IMG/VR virus record: IMGVR_UViG_3300027687_000045 | Coordinates: 1 to 29,929 of that record | Source: a virus | DNA: 29,929 bases | Direction: 5' to 3' (one strand) | Shown here: one piece after another, positions 7,720 through 15,580 of the stretch | Position numbering within the stretch: position 1 is the first letter of the stretch | Layout: every line of letters begins with the position of its first letter | Position numbers and translations under genes: made by a program | The notes under the pieces: model-generated | Database searches by the model: none | Seen by the model: the letters and a program-made list of their open reading frames with translations, nothing else | What the model was told of the DNA's origin: nothing

Positions 7720-8150
7720 TAACTAATCCTAATTAAAGCCGTGTTGTATGCCGCAGTTGGAAATTGTACTTGAAATGTTCCATTTGAAGATGAAAAATCA
7801 GAACCAAAGTCTAATACTGCTATTGCAGCATTTGATTTACTGTTGTTATAAATTAAAGCACCTCTTGCAGTTATTGTTGCTGATGTAAAACTTGGGTCTG
7901 CCGCATCAAAAAAAGCAACATTATTTGTTGCATCTAATGATACTGCTTGACTTGCTAGTGTTGCTCCACCAGCCGTGTAACCAGTTCCACTTACTTCCTG
8001 TGTGGTAATGTAAGCTGATGTAGTTTTTCCTAAAGCTGCACTGGATGTGTACAGAGCTATTTTTAAAGTATCTCCACCATCTCCTAAATTATGTGCACCA
8101 TCTAGACAGTCTTGTAAAAAAACGTCTGTTAATGTTTGTGTTATCGCCAT
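7719..8150 (-). CDS. Conserved phage virion protein, probably tail or head associated
   Basis: The 143-aa protein resembles a widespread phage structural protein. It starts with a helix (ITQTLTDVFLQDCLDGAHNL), then DTLKIALYTSSAALGKTTSAY, then VSGTGYTAGGATLASQAVSL, and ends FQVQFPTAAYNTALIRIS. These blocks recur in podo- and siphovirus structural proteins of about 140 residues lying near adaptor genes. It has a ribosome site (AGGAGAT) and overlaps the next start as TAATG. Precise placement in the particle is not known to me. Confidence 0.8.
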   Translation of the reverse strand: MAITQTLTDVFLQDCLDGAHNLGDGGDTLKIALYTSSAALGKTTSAYITTQEVSGTGYTAGGATLASQAVSLDATNNVAFFDAADPSFTSATITARGALIYNNSKSNAAIAVLDFGSDFSSSNGTFQVQFPTAAYNTALIRIS

Positions 8151-8159
8151 TAATATCTC

Positions 8160-8822
8160 CTATGTATTCATTGGTTTTAAATAATTTTCTCCCATCGTAT
8201 TAGATGGAGAGGTTAAATCGTCTCTTCTTCTTCTTCTAGCTTGATTATTAACTGATTGTACAGCTTCTTTATACCTTATTGTATATATAGCATAATCTTC
8301 TCTATTTTTAGTAAAGGAAGACGCTTCCATTAAACAAGCATATAATAATAAATCTTGTGCGTTTTCTGTAAGCCAATTAGTTGCATTTGAACTAGATAAT
8401 TCTGCTAATCTTCTAGAGTATGTCATTTCTATTGTAAAATTAGAGCTTGGTGTAGGTGCAACCAATAATGCAGTATCATTATAGTTTGCCCAATATTTTG
8501 GTGAGCCAGTCAATGTTGATGTTGACCAATAGTCATAAATAAACTCATCAGTTCTTTCTTCTAAAAATATTCTTTTACTATCTGAATTTAAAAATAAAAA
8601 ATGAAAAATAATTTTTGCATCTAATGGTTTACTAACAAATCTATCTCCAGAATTAAATGAAGATGTTGCTGATTCGTGAAATGCGTATGGGTCAATATCC
8701 CTAGATATTCTTTGTTCTGATAAACTAATAAAAGTATCAGTTTCATTTGAAAACTCTAGTCCGTCATTCTCCATCCAATCCTTAATGTCTTGGGTAAGAG
8801 TGGTGTATGTCATTGTTGCCAT
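8160..8822 (-). CDS. Head-tail adaptor-like protein (1)
   Basis: The 220-aa protein has the features of phage adaptor or neck proteins: an N-terminal helical part (LTQDIKDWMENDG, FISLSEQRISRDIDPYAF), a middle domain with SPKYWANYNDTALLVAPTPS and FTIEMTYSRRL, and a C-terminal helical part (NWLTENAQDLLLYACLMEAS) with an Arg-rich tail (RRRRRD). The PKYW...LLVAPTPS...IEMTYSRR...NWL...DLLLYACLMEA series is characteristic of dodecameric connectors that extend the portal. A second protein with related layout lies at 10608-11294. The ribosome site is AGGAGAT. Confidence 0.8.
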   Translation of the reverse strand: MATMTYTTLTQDIKDWMENDGLEFSNETDTFISLSEQRISRDIDPYAFHESATSSFNSGDRFVSKPLDAKIIFHFLFLNSDSKRIFLEERTDEFIYDYWSTSTLTGSPKYWANYNDTALLVAPTPSSNFTIEMTYSRRLAELSSSNATNWLTENAQDLLLYACLMEASSFTKNREDYAIYTIRYKEAVQSVNNQARRRRRDDLTSPSNTMGENYLKPMNT

Positions 8823-8830
8823 ATTATCTC

Positions 8831-9298
8831 CTATGCCACATCATCTATTAAAGCTGCTACAATAAGATTTGCAGTTGCGTCTCCAGCATCACCAATATCT
8901 GATGATATAGCGTGTATATTACCAACAGTTGTATTTGGTAATCTGCCAAACCATGACTGTAGAGGACCAATAAAAACACCATCTACTAAATCATTAGCCG
9001 CAGCTCCACCATCAAAACATATGTAGATACCATCTGCACTGCTAGTATTTTTAATAAATAAAAATTTTACTTTATCACTTGTTGTAATTGCTGTTGGTGC
9101 AGTATCATCATCAATTGGAGTATAATCTAAGAAATGACCAGCAATTAAATCTGTGCTTGTTGCTGTACAGGCTGTTAGTTTATAATACCATTTATCATTA
9201 ACGTCATCTGGTGTTACGGTCATATTACCACTAATAGTTTTAGCTATTTCATCTGGTAACAGAGTTGCCGTCAATGTTATACTTGCATCATTAGCCAT
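8831..9298 (-). CDS. Virion structural protein, unknown type
   Basis: The 155-aa protein is acidic and rich in Ala, Asp, Ile and Thr. Visible segments are SITLTATLLPDEIAKTISGN, DKVKFLFIKNTSSADGIYI, a Gly/Ala turn (CFDGGAAAND), FIGPLQSWFGRLPNTTVGN and an Ala/Asp-rich end. Strand-rich composition and position among adaptors suggest a head-decoration or tail component. It is coupled to the upstream 46-aa gene by TAATG. Confidence 0.75.
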   Translation of the reverse strand: MANDASITLTATLLPDEIAKTISGNMTVTPDDVNDKWYYKLTACTATSTDLIAGHFLDYTPIDDDTAPTAITTSDKVKFLFIKNTSSADGIYICFDGGAAANDLVDGVFIGPLQSWFGRLPNTTVGNIHAISSDIGDAGDATANLIVAALIDDVA

Positions 9299-9438
9299 TA
9301 TTTTTTACCTTCTTTAATTAATCTTTCATTTCTCTTTTCGTATTTTTGAATTTCTTCCTGAGATGGATTTCTAATAAACCCTTTATTTGGGTTATAAATA
9401 ATTGTTTTTTTAACAGGTTTTGCTATTGCGTCTGCCAT
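9298..9438 (-). CDS. 46-aa basic small protein
   Basis: This short ORF (ATG 9438, TAA at 9298-9300) has a ribosome site AAAAGGA 5 nt upstream, and its stop overlaps the next gene's ATG as TAATG, so it is very probably translated. The product is Lys-rich: MADAIAKPVKKTIIYNP, then FIRNPSQEEIQKYEKRNERL and a KEGKK end. It has a central NPNKGFIRNPSQEE turn and a basic amphipathic helix. Function unknown. It fills the space between the glycosyltransferase and the 155-aa virion gene. Confidence 0.75.
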   Translation of the reverse strand: MADAIAKPVKKTIIYNPNKGFIRNPSQEEIQKYEKRNERLIKEGKK

Positions 9439-9491
9439 ATTATCCTTTTCTAATATTAAATTCTAAACCCTTTACAGGTACAACAACATTT

Positions 9492-10244
9492 CTAGTCTTT
9501 TTTGAAGTCAAAATGTTTCCAGAGGTGTCCTTTATATCTATGGTTCCCGTAATGGGTAAGTTCTGAACCAATGTCTGCGTAGATTGTTCCTCCGATTTTT
9601 TGCCATCTTCTTGAGAAAGCGTAGTCTTCTGATAAATATCTTCCATCCTCATCCTTCATTGTATCAAAAAATAAATAAGTATTTTTTGAGTTAAATTCTT
9701 TACCATTAAGTATTTGGTCTGTTTTGTAATATAAATCTGGATACTTATCTACCATTTTTTCTAAACATTTTCTTTGTATTAAAAGAAAACCTGTAGCGGC
9801 ATCCAAAACTTCTACAAAACCTTTATCAATATTAATTTTTTGTCTATCTTTAAAATTTAAAACATAAGGATGACATAAATTTTGCCAATCTTTTTTTTGT
9901 TCAATGAGCTTAGGAATTAAATCCCAACTAAACATTTTCATTGGATAGGGAGCACAAATAACTTCCTTATCATAATCTAAATATCTTGTTATGCTTTCTG
10001 CTGGAAAGCCAATATCCGCATCAACAAATAATAAGTGTGTTGCATTTTTATCATCAAGAAAATTTGCTACTAAAGTATTTCTGGCTCTAGTTATTAAAGA
10101 TTCTTGTGCAAGAGTTTGTATTCTTAACGATATATTTTGTTCATTACAATATTTTTGTAATTCTAAAACACTATGAAAATAATCTTCTGATAACCATCCC
10201 CCATAGCAGGGTGTTGCTAAAAATATATTTGCTCTAGCTGACAA
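9492..10244 (-). CDS. Glycosyltransferase-like protein (GT-A type)
   Basis: The 250-aa protein probably transfers a sugar from a nucleotide donor. Evidence for a GT-A fold: N-terminal NIFLATPCYGGW strand and loop, an RARNTLVANFL helix, then LLFVDADIGF with the metal-binding Asp-X-Asp (residues 75-77), a PYPMKMFSW loop, VLDAATGFLLIQRKCLEKM, and GRYLSEDYAFSRRW containing the conserved Glu-Asp of the acceptor site. The start is TTG at 10244 with GGAG 9 nt upstream, overlapping the previous gene by 11 nt. It lies within the virion operon, so it may modify a virion protein or the host envelope during assembly. Target is not predictable here. Confidence 0.85.
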   Translation of the reverse strand: MSARANIFLATPCYGGWLSEDYFHSVLELQKYCNEQNISLRIQTLAQESLITRARNTLVANFLDDKNATHLLFVDADIGFPAESITRYLDYDKEVICAPYPMKMFSWDLIPKLIEQKKDWQNLCHPYVLNFKDRQKINIDKGFVEVLDAATGFLLIQRKCLEKMVDKYPDLYYKTDQILNGKEFNSKNTYLFFDTMKDEDGRYLSEDYAFSRRWQKIGGTIYADIGSELTHYGNHRYKGHLWKHFDFKKD

Positions 10245-10608
10245 TAATATTTTCTGCTCCTAAATTAACTGATAGAGTTAATGCTGTAATGAGTGGAGTT
10301 GCATTTGCACTTGTAAAAGTGCCTACAATTTTTACATCATTATTAGTTACACCTAGAGATGCCATTAAACTATTTACAGAACCATTAGATATTTGGTCAG
10401 TAGGAAGTAATTTTGTTGGAATTCTTGGATTTTTTAATGCTTGTGCATCCGCTTTATGTTTAACTGGTTCTAATTGTGGATGTTTTTCTTCAAATTCAGA
10501 TTTATGGACTAGAGAACCATTCCACTCTTTAACCATTTCGTTATAACGAAAAGCTAATCCGCTTCTATCTGATATGGCTTTTGCAAATTTTCCTTTAACA
10601 AAAACCAT
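10234..10608 (-). CDS. Conserved phage protein, probably structural
   Basis: The 124-aa protein has an N-terminal block (KGKFAKAISDRSGLAFRYNE, then MVKEWNGSLVHKSEFE and KHPQLEP) that recurs in many marine phage genomes near adaptor genes. A more variable C-terminus of beta character follows (NDVKIVGTFTSANATPLIT). The block looks like a small fold around aromatic and charged residues; I see no zinc ligands. The start overlaps the upstream adaptor stop as TAATG. Function not established. Confidence 0.8.
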   Translation of the reverse strand: MVFVKGKFAKAISDRSGLAFRYNEMVKEWNGSLVHKSEFEEKHPQLEPVKHKADAQALKNPRIPTKLLPTDQISNGSVNSLMASLGVTNNDVKIVGTFTSANATPLITALTLSVNLGAENIIVS

Positions 10609-11294
10609 TAAGAATTGTACCTCAAGTCTGGTCTAATTATCAAGTCTACTTTTTCCCTATTGTCTTCTGTTGCTCTTTTAAATTCTTCTTCATAAAGCAT
10701 TTTTAATTCTTGTCTTCTTTGTATCTCAATTTGTGGTCTTTTTAAAGATAAATAATAAGCTAATCCACTAATAGCACAAGGAAGAAACCTATCTGGCACA
10801 GCAACATTTTCTGTTGAGGAAGTAATGTCTTCTATTTTTTTTCTTTGAGAATATTTAAAAATATCACTTGAGTTACTTGGGGTAGGATATAAAAATAAAA
10901 CAGGGGTTAATTGTTTATCTAAAAAAAATTGAGAGGGTCTACCTGTATCGTTTTTATTAGGTATTTTTAAATAATCGTCTCTGCTAATTCTTTCTAATTC
11001 CATATCTGTAGTACTAGAATCTGAATTAGTAACTTGAATAACAGCATCCTCAATATCAATAATACTACTAGTAAGAGTATAGCTAGTTGTGTTAGCTACT
11101 AGTGCTTGAGATTCACTTGATACTGTCCATAATTGAACATTTCTATTTGTCCAATCTTGTAACATAAGATTAAGAGACCTTCTTCCTTGAGATGCTTCTT
11201 TTCCTGTTTGTGGTTCCCCACCAATTCTAGAAAAAGCCTCTTCAATAATCTCATCAACTTCAAGCGTAAATGTTCTTGTGCCTGATGTAGCCAT
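10608..11294 (-). CDS. Head-tail adaptor / tail accessory protein (P22 gp4-like)
   Basis: The 228-aa protein matches the connector family that caps the portal in podoviruses. Visible marks are a helical N-terminus (FTLEVDEIIEEAFSRIGGEP, GRRSLNLMLQDWTNRNVQLW), a middle domain with YTLTSSIIDIEDAVIQV, ISRDDYLKIPNK, GRPSQFFLDKQLTPVLFLYP, and C-terminal helices (DRFLPCAISGLAYYLSLKRP, LKMLYEEEFKRATEDNREK). The order helix bundle, IED..I...., YL.I..K...G.P..Y..., P.P matches P22 gp4-type proteins. A strong ribosome site (GAGGAGG) precedes ATG 11294. Confidence 0.85.
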   Translation of the reverse strand: MATSGTRTFTLEVDEIIEEAFSRIGGEPQTGKEASQGRRSLNLMLQDWTNRNVQLWTVSSESQALVANTTSYTLTSSIIDIEDAVIQVTNSDSSTTDMELERISRDDYLKIPNKNDTGRPSQFFLDKQLTPVLFLYPTPSNSSDIFKYSQRKKIEDITSSTENVAVPDRFLPCAISGLAYYLSLKRPQIEIQRRQELKMLYEEEFKRATEDNREKVDLIIRPDLRYNS

Positions 11295-11315
11295 TTAACC
11301 TCCTCGATATCATTT

Positions 11316-11624
11316 TTAGTTATAGTACGCTACTACAAAGTCGCAGTTAGTTACGTCAGCGTAAGCTGCTGTTTCAAATCTTACACCATCTCCATCAAAG
11401 TTCATAGTCAGAGGTTCATTCGCTGCTGTACCCCATTTTAAATGAATTTTAATTACGCCAGCTGCAGAAGTATTATCATAAATTTTTACTTCACCATCTG
11501 CCGCACTTGATTGACATTGAATTGATTTAATTCTTATCGGACCAAGGTCGGTACTACTACCACCTATAGAGCCTTGTAGCCTACCGTCTGCCGCTAGTGC
11601 TATGCTTGCTTTTACATCACTCAT
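11316..11624 (-). CDS. Small virion protein (102 aa)
   Basis: ATG 11624 is preferred because it follows a clear AGGAGAT site; a longer frame to 11666 would run through the hairpin at 11644-11666. The product starts with a helical SDVKASIALAADGRL, then strands with SIGGSSTDLGPIRIKSIQCQ, GEVKIYDNTSAAGVIKIHLK and DVTNCDFVVAYYN. Small beta-rich proteins of this kind lie next to capsid or tail genes in many phages, but I cannot assign a family. It stands alone between two hairpins, which suggests its own transcript level. Confidence 0.75.
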   Translation of the reverse strand: MSDVKASIALAADGRLQGSIGGSSTDLGPIRIKSIQCQSSAADGEVKIYDNTSAAGVIKIHLKWGTAANEPLTMNFDGDGVRFETAAYADVTNCDFVVAYYN

Positions 11625-11643
11625 ATTATCTCCTATTAATAAT

Positions 11644-11666
11644 GTGGGGGATTTTATCTCCCCCAC
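11644..11666 (-). terminator. Hairpin, possible intrinsic terminator after the 235-aa gene
   Basis: GTGGGGGA pairs with TCCCCCAC (8 bp, 7-nt loop), located 15 nt past the stop of the 235-aa gene in transcription direction. The following minus-strand sequence is ATTATTAATAGG, a weak T-tract, so it may act as a partial terminator or 3' stabiliser. Confidence 0.55.
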
Positions 11667-11680
11667 TTAATTAGTTATTA

Positions 11681-12388
11681 TTAGCCATTAGCTTTGTCTA
11701 CTGCCATTCCAGTTATTCTAATCCATAATTTTCCTGCTGTGTAAGCCGCATCAGTTGCTGCTCCTGCAGTTAAAAATATAAACTTCTTCGCTGCCGCTAA
11801 ATCAGCACCTGCGTCAGCAGTTGAATAGAAACCTAAAGTTAAGTCACCATTGTTAAGTAAGTTTGTTCCACTAGTTAAACCTACGTCTTCTGCAGTTGTA
11901 GATGTAGCTGAACAATCTAAGTTAATATCTGGGTCTCCACCTGTAGGTACTTCTGTACATCCAAACTCCACTAACATTGGAACTCCGTTTACTGAGTGGT
12001 CAATTTCTGCAATGTAGCAACTTGCTGCTGCTGCAGTACCAATTGCGTCACCTGCTGCTCCACCTGAAGATGCTCCACCATGTAAGTCAATTAAAATATT
12101 AGTAGTGATAGTACCACCAACTTTATTTACAAAAGTGTTAATTGCGTCATCAGGAAATCCTGCTCCGTGTGCCTTTGGTGTAATGTTAAAAATTGTTGCT
12201 GCGGTACCTAAACTTGCGTTGTTAGCTCCTACAGTTGTTCCTGATTCAACAATATTATCTGTTCCACTTGTTGCAGAAGTTTGAATATTAAATGATGATT
12301 CAGAAATAGCACCAGTTGTGCTGTTTTTTGTTACTTGTTGAAAGCCATTTTCTGACCTTACTTTTCCGTTAAATGTTGTGTTAGCCAT
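11681..12388 (-). CDS. Virion protein downstream of major capsid protein
   Basis: This 235-aa, Ala/Gly/Thr-rich acidic protein has two parts. The first 70 residues hold short segments (FNGKVRSENGFQQVTKNSTT, SLGTAATIFNITPKAHGAGF). The rest is strand-rich with TNILIDLHGGASSGGAAGD, PMLVEFGCTEVPTGGDPDIN and a C-terminal GKLWIRITGMAVDKANG. Position directly after the capsid gene and its own hairpin-bounded transcript suggest an abundant virion component such as a decoration or major tail-type protein. No family is recognised with confidence. The ribosome site is CAAGGAG. Confidence 0.78.
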   Translation of the reverse strand: MANTTFNGKVRSENGFQQVTKNSTTGAISESSFNIQTSATSGTDNIVESGTTVGANNASLGTAATIFNITPKAHGAGFPDDAINTFVNKVGGTITTNILIDLHGGASSGGAAGDAIGTAAAASCYIAEIDHSVNGVPMLVEFGCTEVPTGGDPDINLDCSATSTTAEDVGLTSGTNLLNNGDLTLGFYSTADAGADLAAAKKFIFLTAGAATDAAYTAGKLWIRITGMAVDKANG

Positions 12389-12414
12389 TTTTTCTCCTTG
12401 CCGTATAGGGCATT

Positions 12415-12456
12415 ATAAAACAGTCTCTATACCGTCTATATATTAGTCTGTTTTAT
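12415..12456 (-). promoter_or_regulatory. Long-loop hairpin in the 5' leader of the 235-aa gene
   Basis: ATAAAACAG (12415-12423) pairs perfectly with CTGTTTTAT (12448-12456), 9 bp around a 24-nt AT-rich loop. It lies between the capsid terminator-like hairpin and the ribosome site of the 235-aa gene. With the first hairpin it forms a tandem two-hairpin leader, reminiscent of the elements in the rightward operon. Confidence 0.5.
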
Positions 12457-12474
12457 TATTAATAAATAAGAAAA

Positions 12475-12493
12475 GGGGGATGTATTATCCCCC
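12475..12493 (-). terminator. Intrinsic terminator after the major capsid gene
   Basis: On the minus strand GGGGGAT pairs with ATCCCCC (7 bp, 5-nt loop) and is followed by TTTTCTTATTTATT. It starts 13 nt after the capsid stop codon. This is a common arrangement for keeping capsid mRNA abundant relative to downstream genes. Confidence 0.7.
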
Positions 12494-12505
12494 CTTAATT
12501 GTAAT

Positions 12506-13417
12506 TTATGCACCAGGTGAACCGAAGACGCATCTCCAGTCAGACCAACCGAAAGAATATCTTTCAGATGCCTTAAATCGCATATTTCCTGTTTCAAAGT
12601 CTGGTTCCATTGAAGTCTTTAGTGGTCTTCTTTGGAACATTTTTAGACCTGTGTTATTCATGTCTGTTAAGATAAAGAACGCATCATTATCAGTTAAATA
12701 GTGATTAACTGAGTATCCGCCTGGAAGTAATCCCATGCTCTTTGTTGCGTTAATATCATTATCAGCAGTACCAACTCTTAATTCACTCTTCAGAATTCTC
12801 TGAGCGGTAAACGCTAAGTCTTTAGGTATAATCATCTTACGAGCTTGTACAGCTGCAGGAATGTTTCTGTCATCCACAAATCCACCAATCGCAATGATTG
12901 CTGTTTCTAGTGAAGTTTCAGAAAGGTCTGCTGCTGTAGCTAGTTCATTTGATAAGCTACCTGCTTCTAGTGAAGGATGGTCAGTAGCACAAAGCTCCGT
13001 ACCATCACCACCAACATAAGAACTACTAAATGCATTATTTAATACATTAGCTGCTTTTACTTGTTTGGTGTAAGCCATTGAACGTGCTAGTGCAGATGTG
13101 TATCTCTTAGATAAAGTATCATAAAGATTATCCTCTACAGCTTCCTCAGTAATTGAGAAGGCTAAAGCGATAGTCTCGTGTACGTATCTAGCTGTCCACT
13201 GTTCTGCAGCATTGTCATATTCAACTGATGCTCCCTCGCCTTTTGTTGGTGCTGCACCAAAGCCAGTAAGTAGAGTTTCCTCTTCAAAGGCTCTGTCAGA
13301 ATTTTCCTCTTGAAAAATTTCTGCGTGTTCACGCTCCCAACGCTTATACTCCAAGCCAAATAAGGCGTGAAGACCTGGTTCCAACTCTTTAGCGAGTTGA
13401 CTTCTATTTATTGCCAT
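12506..13417 (-). CDS. Major capsid protein
   Basis: This 303-aa protein probably has the HK97 fold. Signs are the N-terminal helix (LAKELEPGLHALFGLEYKRW), a segment like an E-loop region (GFGAAPTKGEGASVEYDN), the long spine-like helix region (NLYDTLSKRYTSALARSMAY, KQVKAANVLNNAF), a P-domain with RKMIIPKDLAFTAQRILKSE, and C-terminal FKASERYSFGWSDWRCVFGS. Similar proteins are annotated as major capsid in marine phages. It lies immediately after the decoration-type and scaffold genes, with a good ribosome site (AGGAGA) and a terminator just downstream, all consistent with high expression. Confidence 0.9.
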   Translation of the reverse strand: MAINRSQLAKELEPGLHALFGLEYKRWEREHAEIFQEENSDRAFEEETLLTGFGAAPTKGEGASVEYDNAAEQWTARYVHETIALAFSITEEAVEDNLYDTLSKRYTSALARSMAYTKQVKAANVLNNAFSSSYVGGDGTELCATDHPSLEAGSLSNELATAADLSETSLETAIIAIGGFVDDRNIPAAVQARKMIIPKDLAFTAQRILKSELRVGTADNDINATKSMGLLPGGYSVNHYLTDNDAFFILTDMNNTGLKMFQRRPLKTSMEPDFETGNMRFKASERYSFGWSDWRCVFGSPGA

Positions 13418-13439
13418 TTTTTATGTCTCCTATACCTTA

Positions 13440-14015
13440 TTATACGCCTGCAGTTCCATCAGCATCTACGTGTTGGTTCAATTCATGTTCATAAATTGTA
13501 GCCTCTAAGATACCATTGGTTCCATAAGCATTATTTGGTGCATTGTATAATCCAAGAATACGTAAATTCGCAGTTCCTGTTCCTGTTGTACCGCTAACTT
13601 CCATAGCTGATTGACCTGTTGAGGTGCTACCTGCTGTGGCAACGATATCTGCCATATTTCCAATATCTGTAAAGTCAGCAGAACCTGCTGATTGTACTGC
13701 ATAAACGATATTTGGGTCGTCATAAATGTAAGCTGTTACATCAACAGTACCTTGTGTTGTTGCACTTGCTGTCCATTGTCTACTGAAGACTTGTTCGCCA
13801 GACGAATTAGGGTAGCTGCATCCTGCAAAAACTCCTAATAATCTATTACCAGCTGCCGCTACTGCCACATATCCAGAACTCAGTAATTTTACTGCGTCTC
13901 CTGTAAATATAGCTGTGTTGTAGCCACTTGGTATTTTATATTCGTTTGGTCGAATAGTTCCTCCAGCAATATGCCTTACGGGTTTTAATCCGTTTGGTGC
14001 ATCTGTATTTGCCAT
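13440..14015 (-). CDS. Head decoration or capsid-associated protein
   Basis: The 191-aa protein sits directly upstream of the capsid gene. It begins ANTDAPNGLKPVRHIAGG, typical of a capsid-neighbour protein found in many phages, then GDAVKLLSSGYVAVAAAGNR, LLGVFAGCSYPNSSGEQ, a Thr-rich strand region, and ends ATIYEHELNQHVDADGTAGV. The beta-barrel-like central part (GDAV...GVFAGC) is typical of small head-stabilising proteins. The ribosome site is AGGAGA. I infer a decoration role, not proven. Confidence 0.8.
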   Translation of the reverse strand: MANTDAPNGLKPVRHIAGGTIRPNEYKIPSGYNTAIFTGDAVKLLSSGYVAVAAAGNRLLGVFAGCSYPNSSGEQVFSRQWTASATTQGTVDVTAYIYDDPNIVYAVQSAGSADFTDIGNMADIVATAGSTSTGQSAMEVSGTTGTGTANLRILGLYNAPNNAYGTNGILEATIYEHELNQHVDADGTAGV

Positions 14016-14062
14016 TGTTATTCTCCTATATATTTAAGTTATAAAACCCAATATATAAACCT

Positions 14063-14530
14063 TTAGTCTGAGTCTTTCTTTTTACCTAAAGAAACAGAAC
14101 TTTTACGATTTTGAGTAAGAGGCATTGATGGATGTTGCTCTTTTAAAATATCTGCATCAACTGCTTGAGTTTGCTGTCTGGTCTTACCTTCATAGTATTC
14201 CCTTTTAGCATCAAGCATTTCTTCATCTATTTTAGCAAGAACTAAATCTCCACTACCAATTACCCCAGCGTACTTTCCTGATTCATGTACTGGGACATCG
14301 AAATCTGGGTGCTCATCTTTTCTAACGAATTCATATCCCTCACGTCTTCGCTTGGATATGTTTCGAGCGTCATCCTCCCCACCCGTACTTACTCTTAACC
14401 ATCTGTATTTAACGCCTGCAACATTTGGTTGTGGAGCATCTAAATAAGAGGGAGGTGTATATGTTACTTTTCGTTTCTGATGGGTTCTAGATGTTGACCC
14501 TTCAGACGTTTTTGTTACTTTATCAGTCAT
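14063..14530 (-). CDS. Conserved phage protein between scaffold and head genes
   Basis: The 155-aa protein is charged. It has a basic N-terminus (SRTHQKRKVTYTPPSYLDAP), a compact segment YRWLRVSTGGEDDARNISKR then GYEFVRKDEHPDF, a VIGSGDLVLAKIDEEMLDAK helix, and a Lys/Ser end. The YRWVR...G..D..N...R...G.EFV..... pattern recurs in phage head operons in the same place. It is coupled to the scaffold gene by an 8-nt overlap. Likely a head morphogenesis accessory; mechanism unknown. Confidence 0.78.
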   Translation of the reverse strand: MTDKVTKTSEGSTSRTHQKRKVTYTPPSYLDAPQPNVAGVKYRWLRVSTGGEDDARNISKRRREGYEFVRKDEHPDFDVPVHESGKYAGVIGSGDLVLAKIDEEMLDAKREYYEGKTRQQTQAVDADILKEQHPSMPLTQNRKSSVSLGKKKDSD

Positions 14531-15524
14531 TTGCGTTCCTCACAAACTTCGCATATTCACTTGCTGGCACACCTAACTTTCGAGCCATTGCGAGTTGGCT
14601 TAACGAAAGTGTCACTTTTTTTTTAGATGCGGATGTTGCACGAGATACACTCGCTACTACTTGCTTCGGTTTAGAACTTTTTTCTTTTAAATCTGAAAAA
14701 GATTGTCCTAACCGCAAGTCTAATTCTGAATAATATTCTTCAGAAGAAGGGTTATATCCCTCCATTTTTAACTGAGCATCAATTGCGTAAGCAGCTCCAG
14801 TCCTAGCAGCATCTTGACCAAACCAATTATTAGTTTGTGCCCATTGAAGTGCTCTTGGGTCTGGCTGTTGTACTTGAGGCTGTTGTTGAACAGTTTGTTG
14901 AACATTATTATTATAAGTAGGCTGGATAGTTTTTTCTTCCGTCTTCTTTTTAAATAAATGTTTTTGCTGTTCTAGCGTTTTTAATTCAACTTTTGCATCA
15001 GCGATAGATTCTGCTGCTTCTAATAATTTATCAGAATCACCTGATTCATACGCACTTTTGTGTGTACTACGGGCAGAATCTAATAATTTATTTGCGGCAC
15101 TTAATCGAGTTTCGTATAGATTCTCTTGAAGATTATCGTAATCACTATTTAGCGTACTCTTTTTTTGAAGTTCATTTTTTAAAACTTCAATTTGATTAGC
15201 ATACTGATTTCTTTCATCTTGAACAGAACTACGTTCTCTAACTAATTCGTCTATTCTTCTTTGAAGTCTTGATTTTTTTTTAGGAATAGGTTCTTCATCA
15301 TCTTCGGATGTAGCTTCTATTTCTTGAGGTTCATCAACTTCATTTATTTCCTCTGTCGCTTCTTGAGGTTCTTCCTCAATAGCTTCTGTTGTTTCCGTTG
15401 GCTCTTCAGAATACTCCATATCATCTAATGCTTTTTCAACATTAAATGTTTTTAGTTTTTCCTCTTTGCCATCGTCTACAACTTGCATTGTCTTTTTAGA
15501 CAACGTATCGTGTACTATTTGCAT
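14523..15524 (-). CDS. Head scaffolding protein
   Basis: The 333-aa protein has an acidic N-terminal half (Glu/Asp-rich, residues 40-85), then a basic patch (PIPKKKSRLQRRIDELVRER) leading into a long coiled coil (about 85-200). A Gln-rich linker follows (VQQTVQQQPQVQQPDP), and a C-terminal part includes ALQWAQTNNWFGQDAARTGA. The basic, helical end (SLSQLAMARKLGVPASEYAK) would bind the capsid interior. Acidic, coiled-coil, low-complexity proteins upstream of capsid genes are typical scaffolds. The ribosome site is TAGGAGA. Confidence 0.85.
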   Translation of the reverse strand: MQIVHDTLSKKTMQVVDDGKEEKLKTFNVEKALDDMEYSEEPTETTEAIEEEPQEATEEINEVDEPQEIEATSEDDEEPIPKKKSRLQRRIDELVRERSSVQDERNQYANQIEVLKNELQKKSTLNSDYDNLQENLYETRLSAANKLLDSARSTHKSAYESGDSDKLLEAAESIADAKVELKTLEQQKHLFKKKTEEKTIQPTYNNNVQQTVQQQPQVQQPDPRALQWAQTNNWFGQDAARTGAAYAIDAQLKMEGYNPSSEEYYSELDLRLGQSFSDLKEKSSKPKQVVASVSRATSASKKKVTLSLSQLAMARKLGVPASEYAKFVRNAND

Positions 15525-15580
15525 AGGTTTCTCCTAAGTATTGTAACGCTACCGAATGTAGCTATTGTAGAGTAAGTGGA

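Noticed and set aside
9440-9652. 70-aa minus-strand frame overlapping the end of the glycosyltransferase gene
   Set aside because: It lies out of frame within a clearly better gene for 160 nt, has no ribosome site of its own, and only the last 17 codons extend past it.
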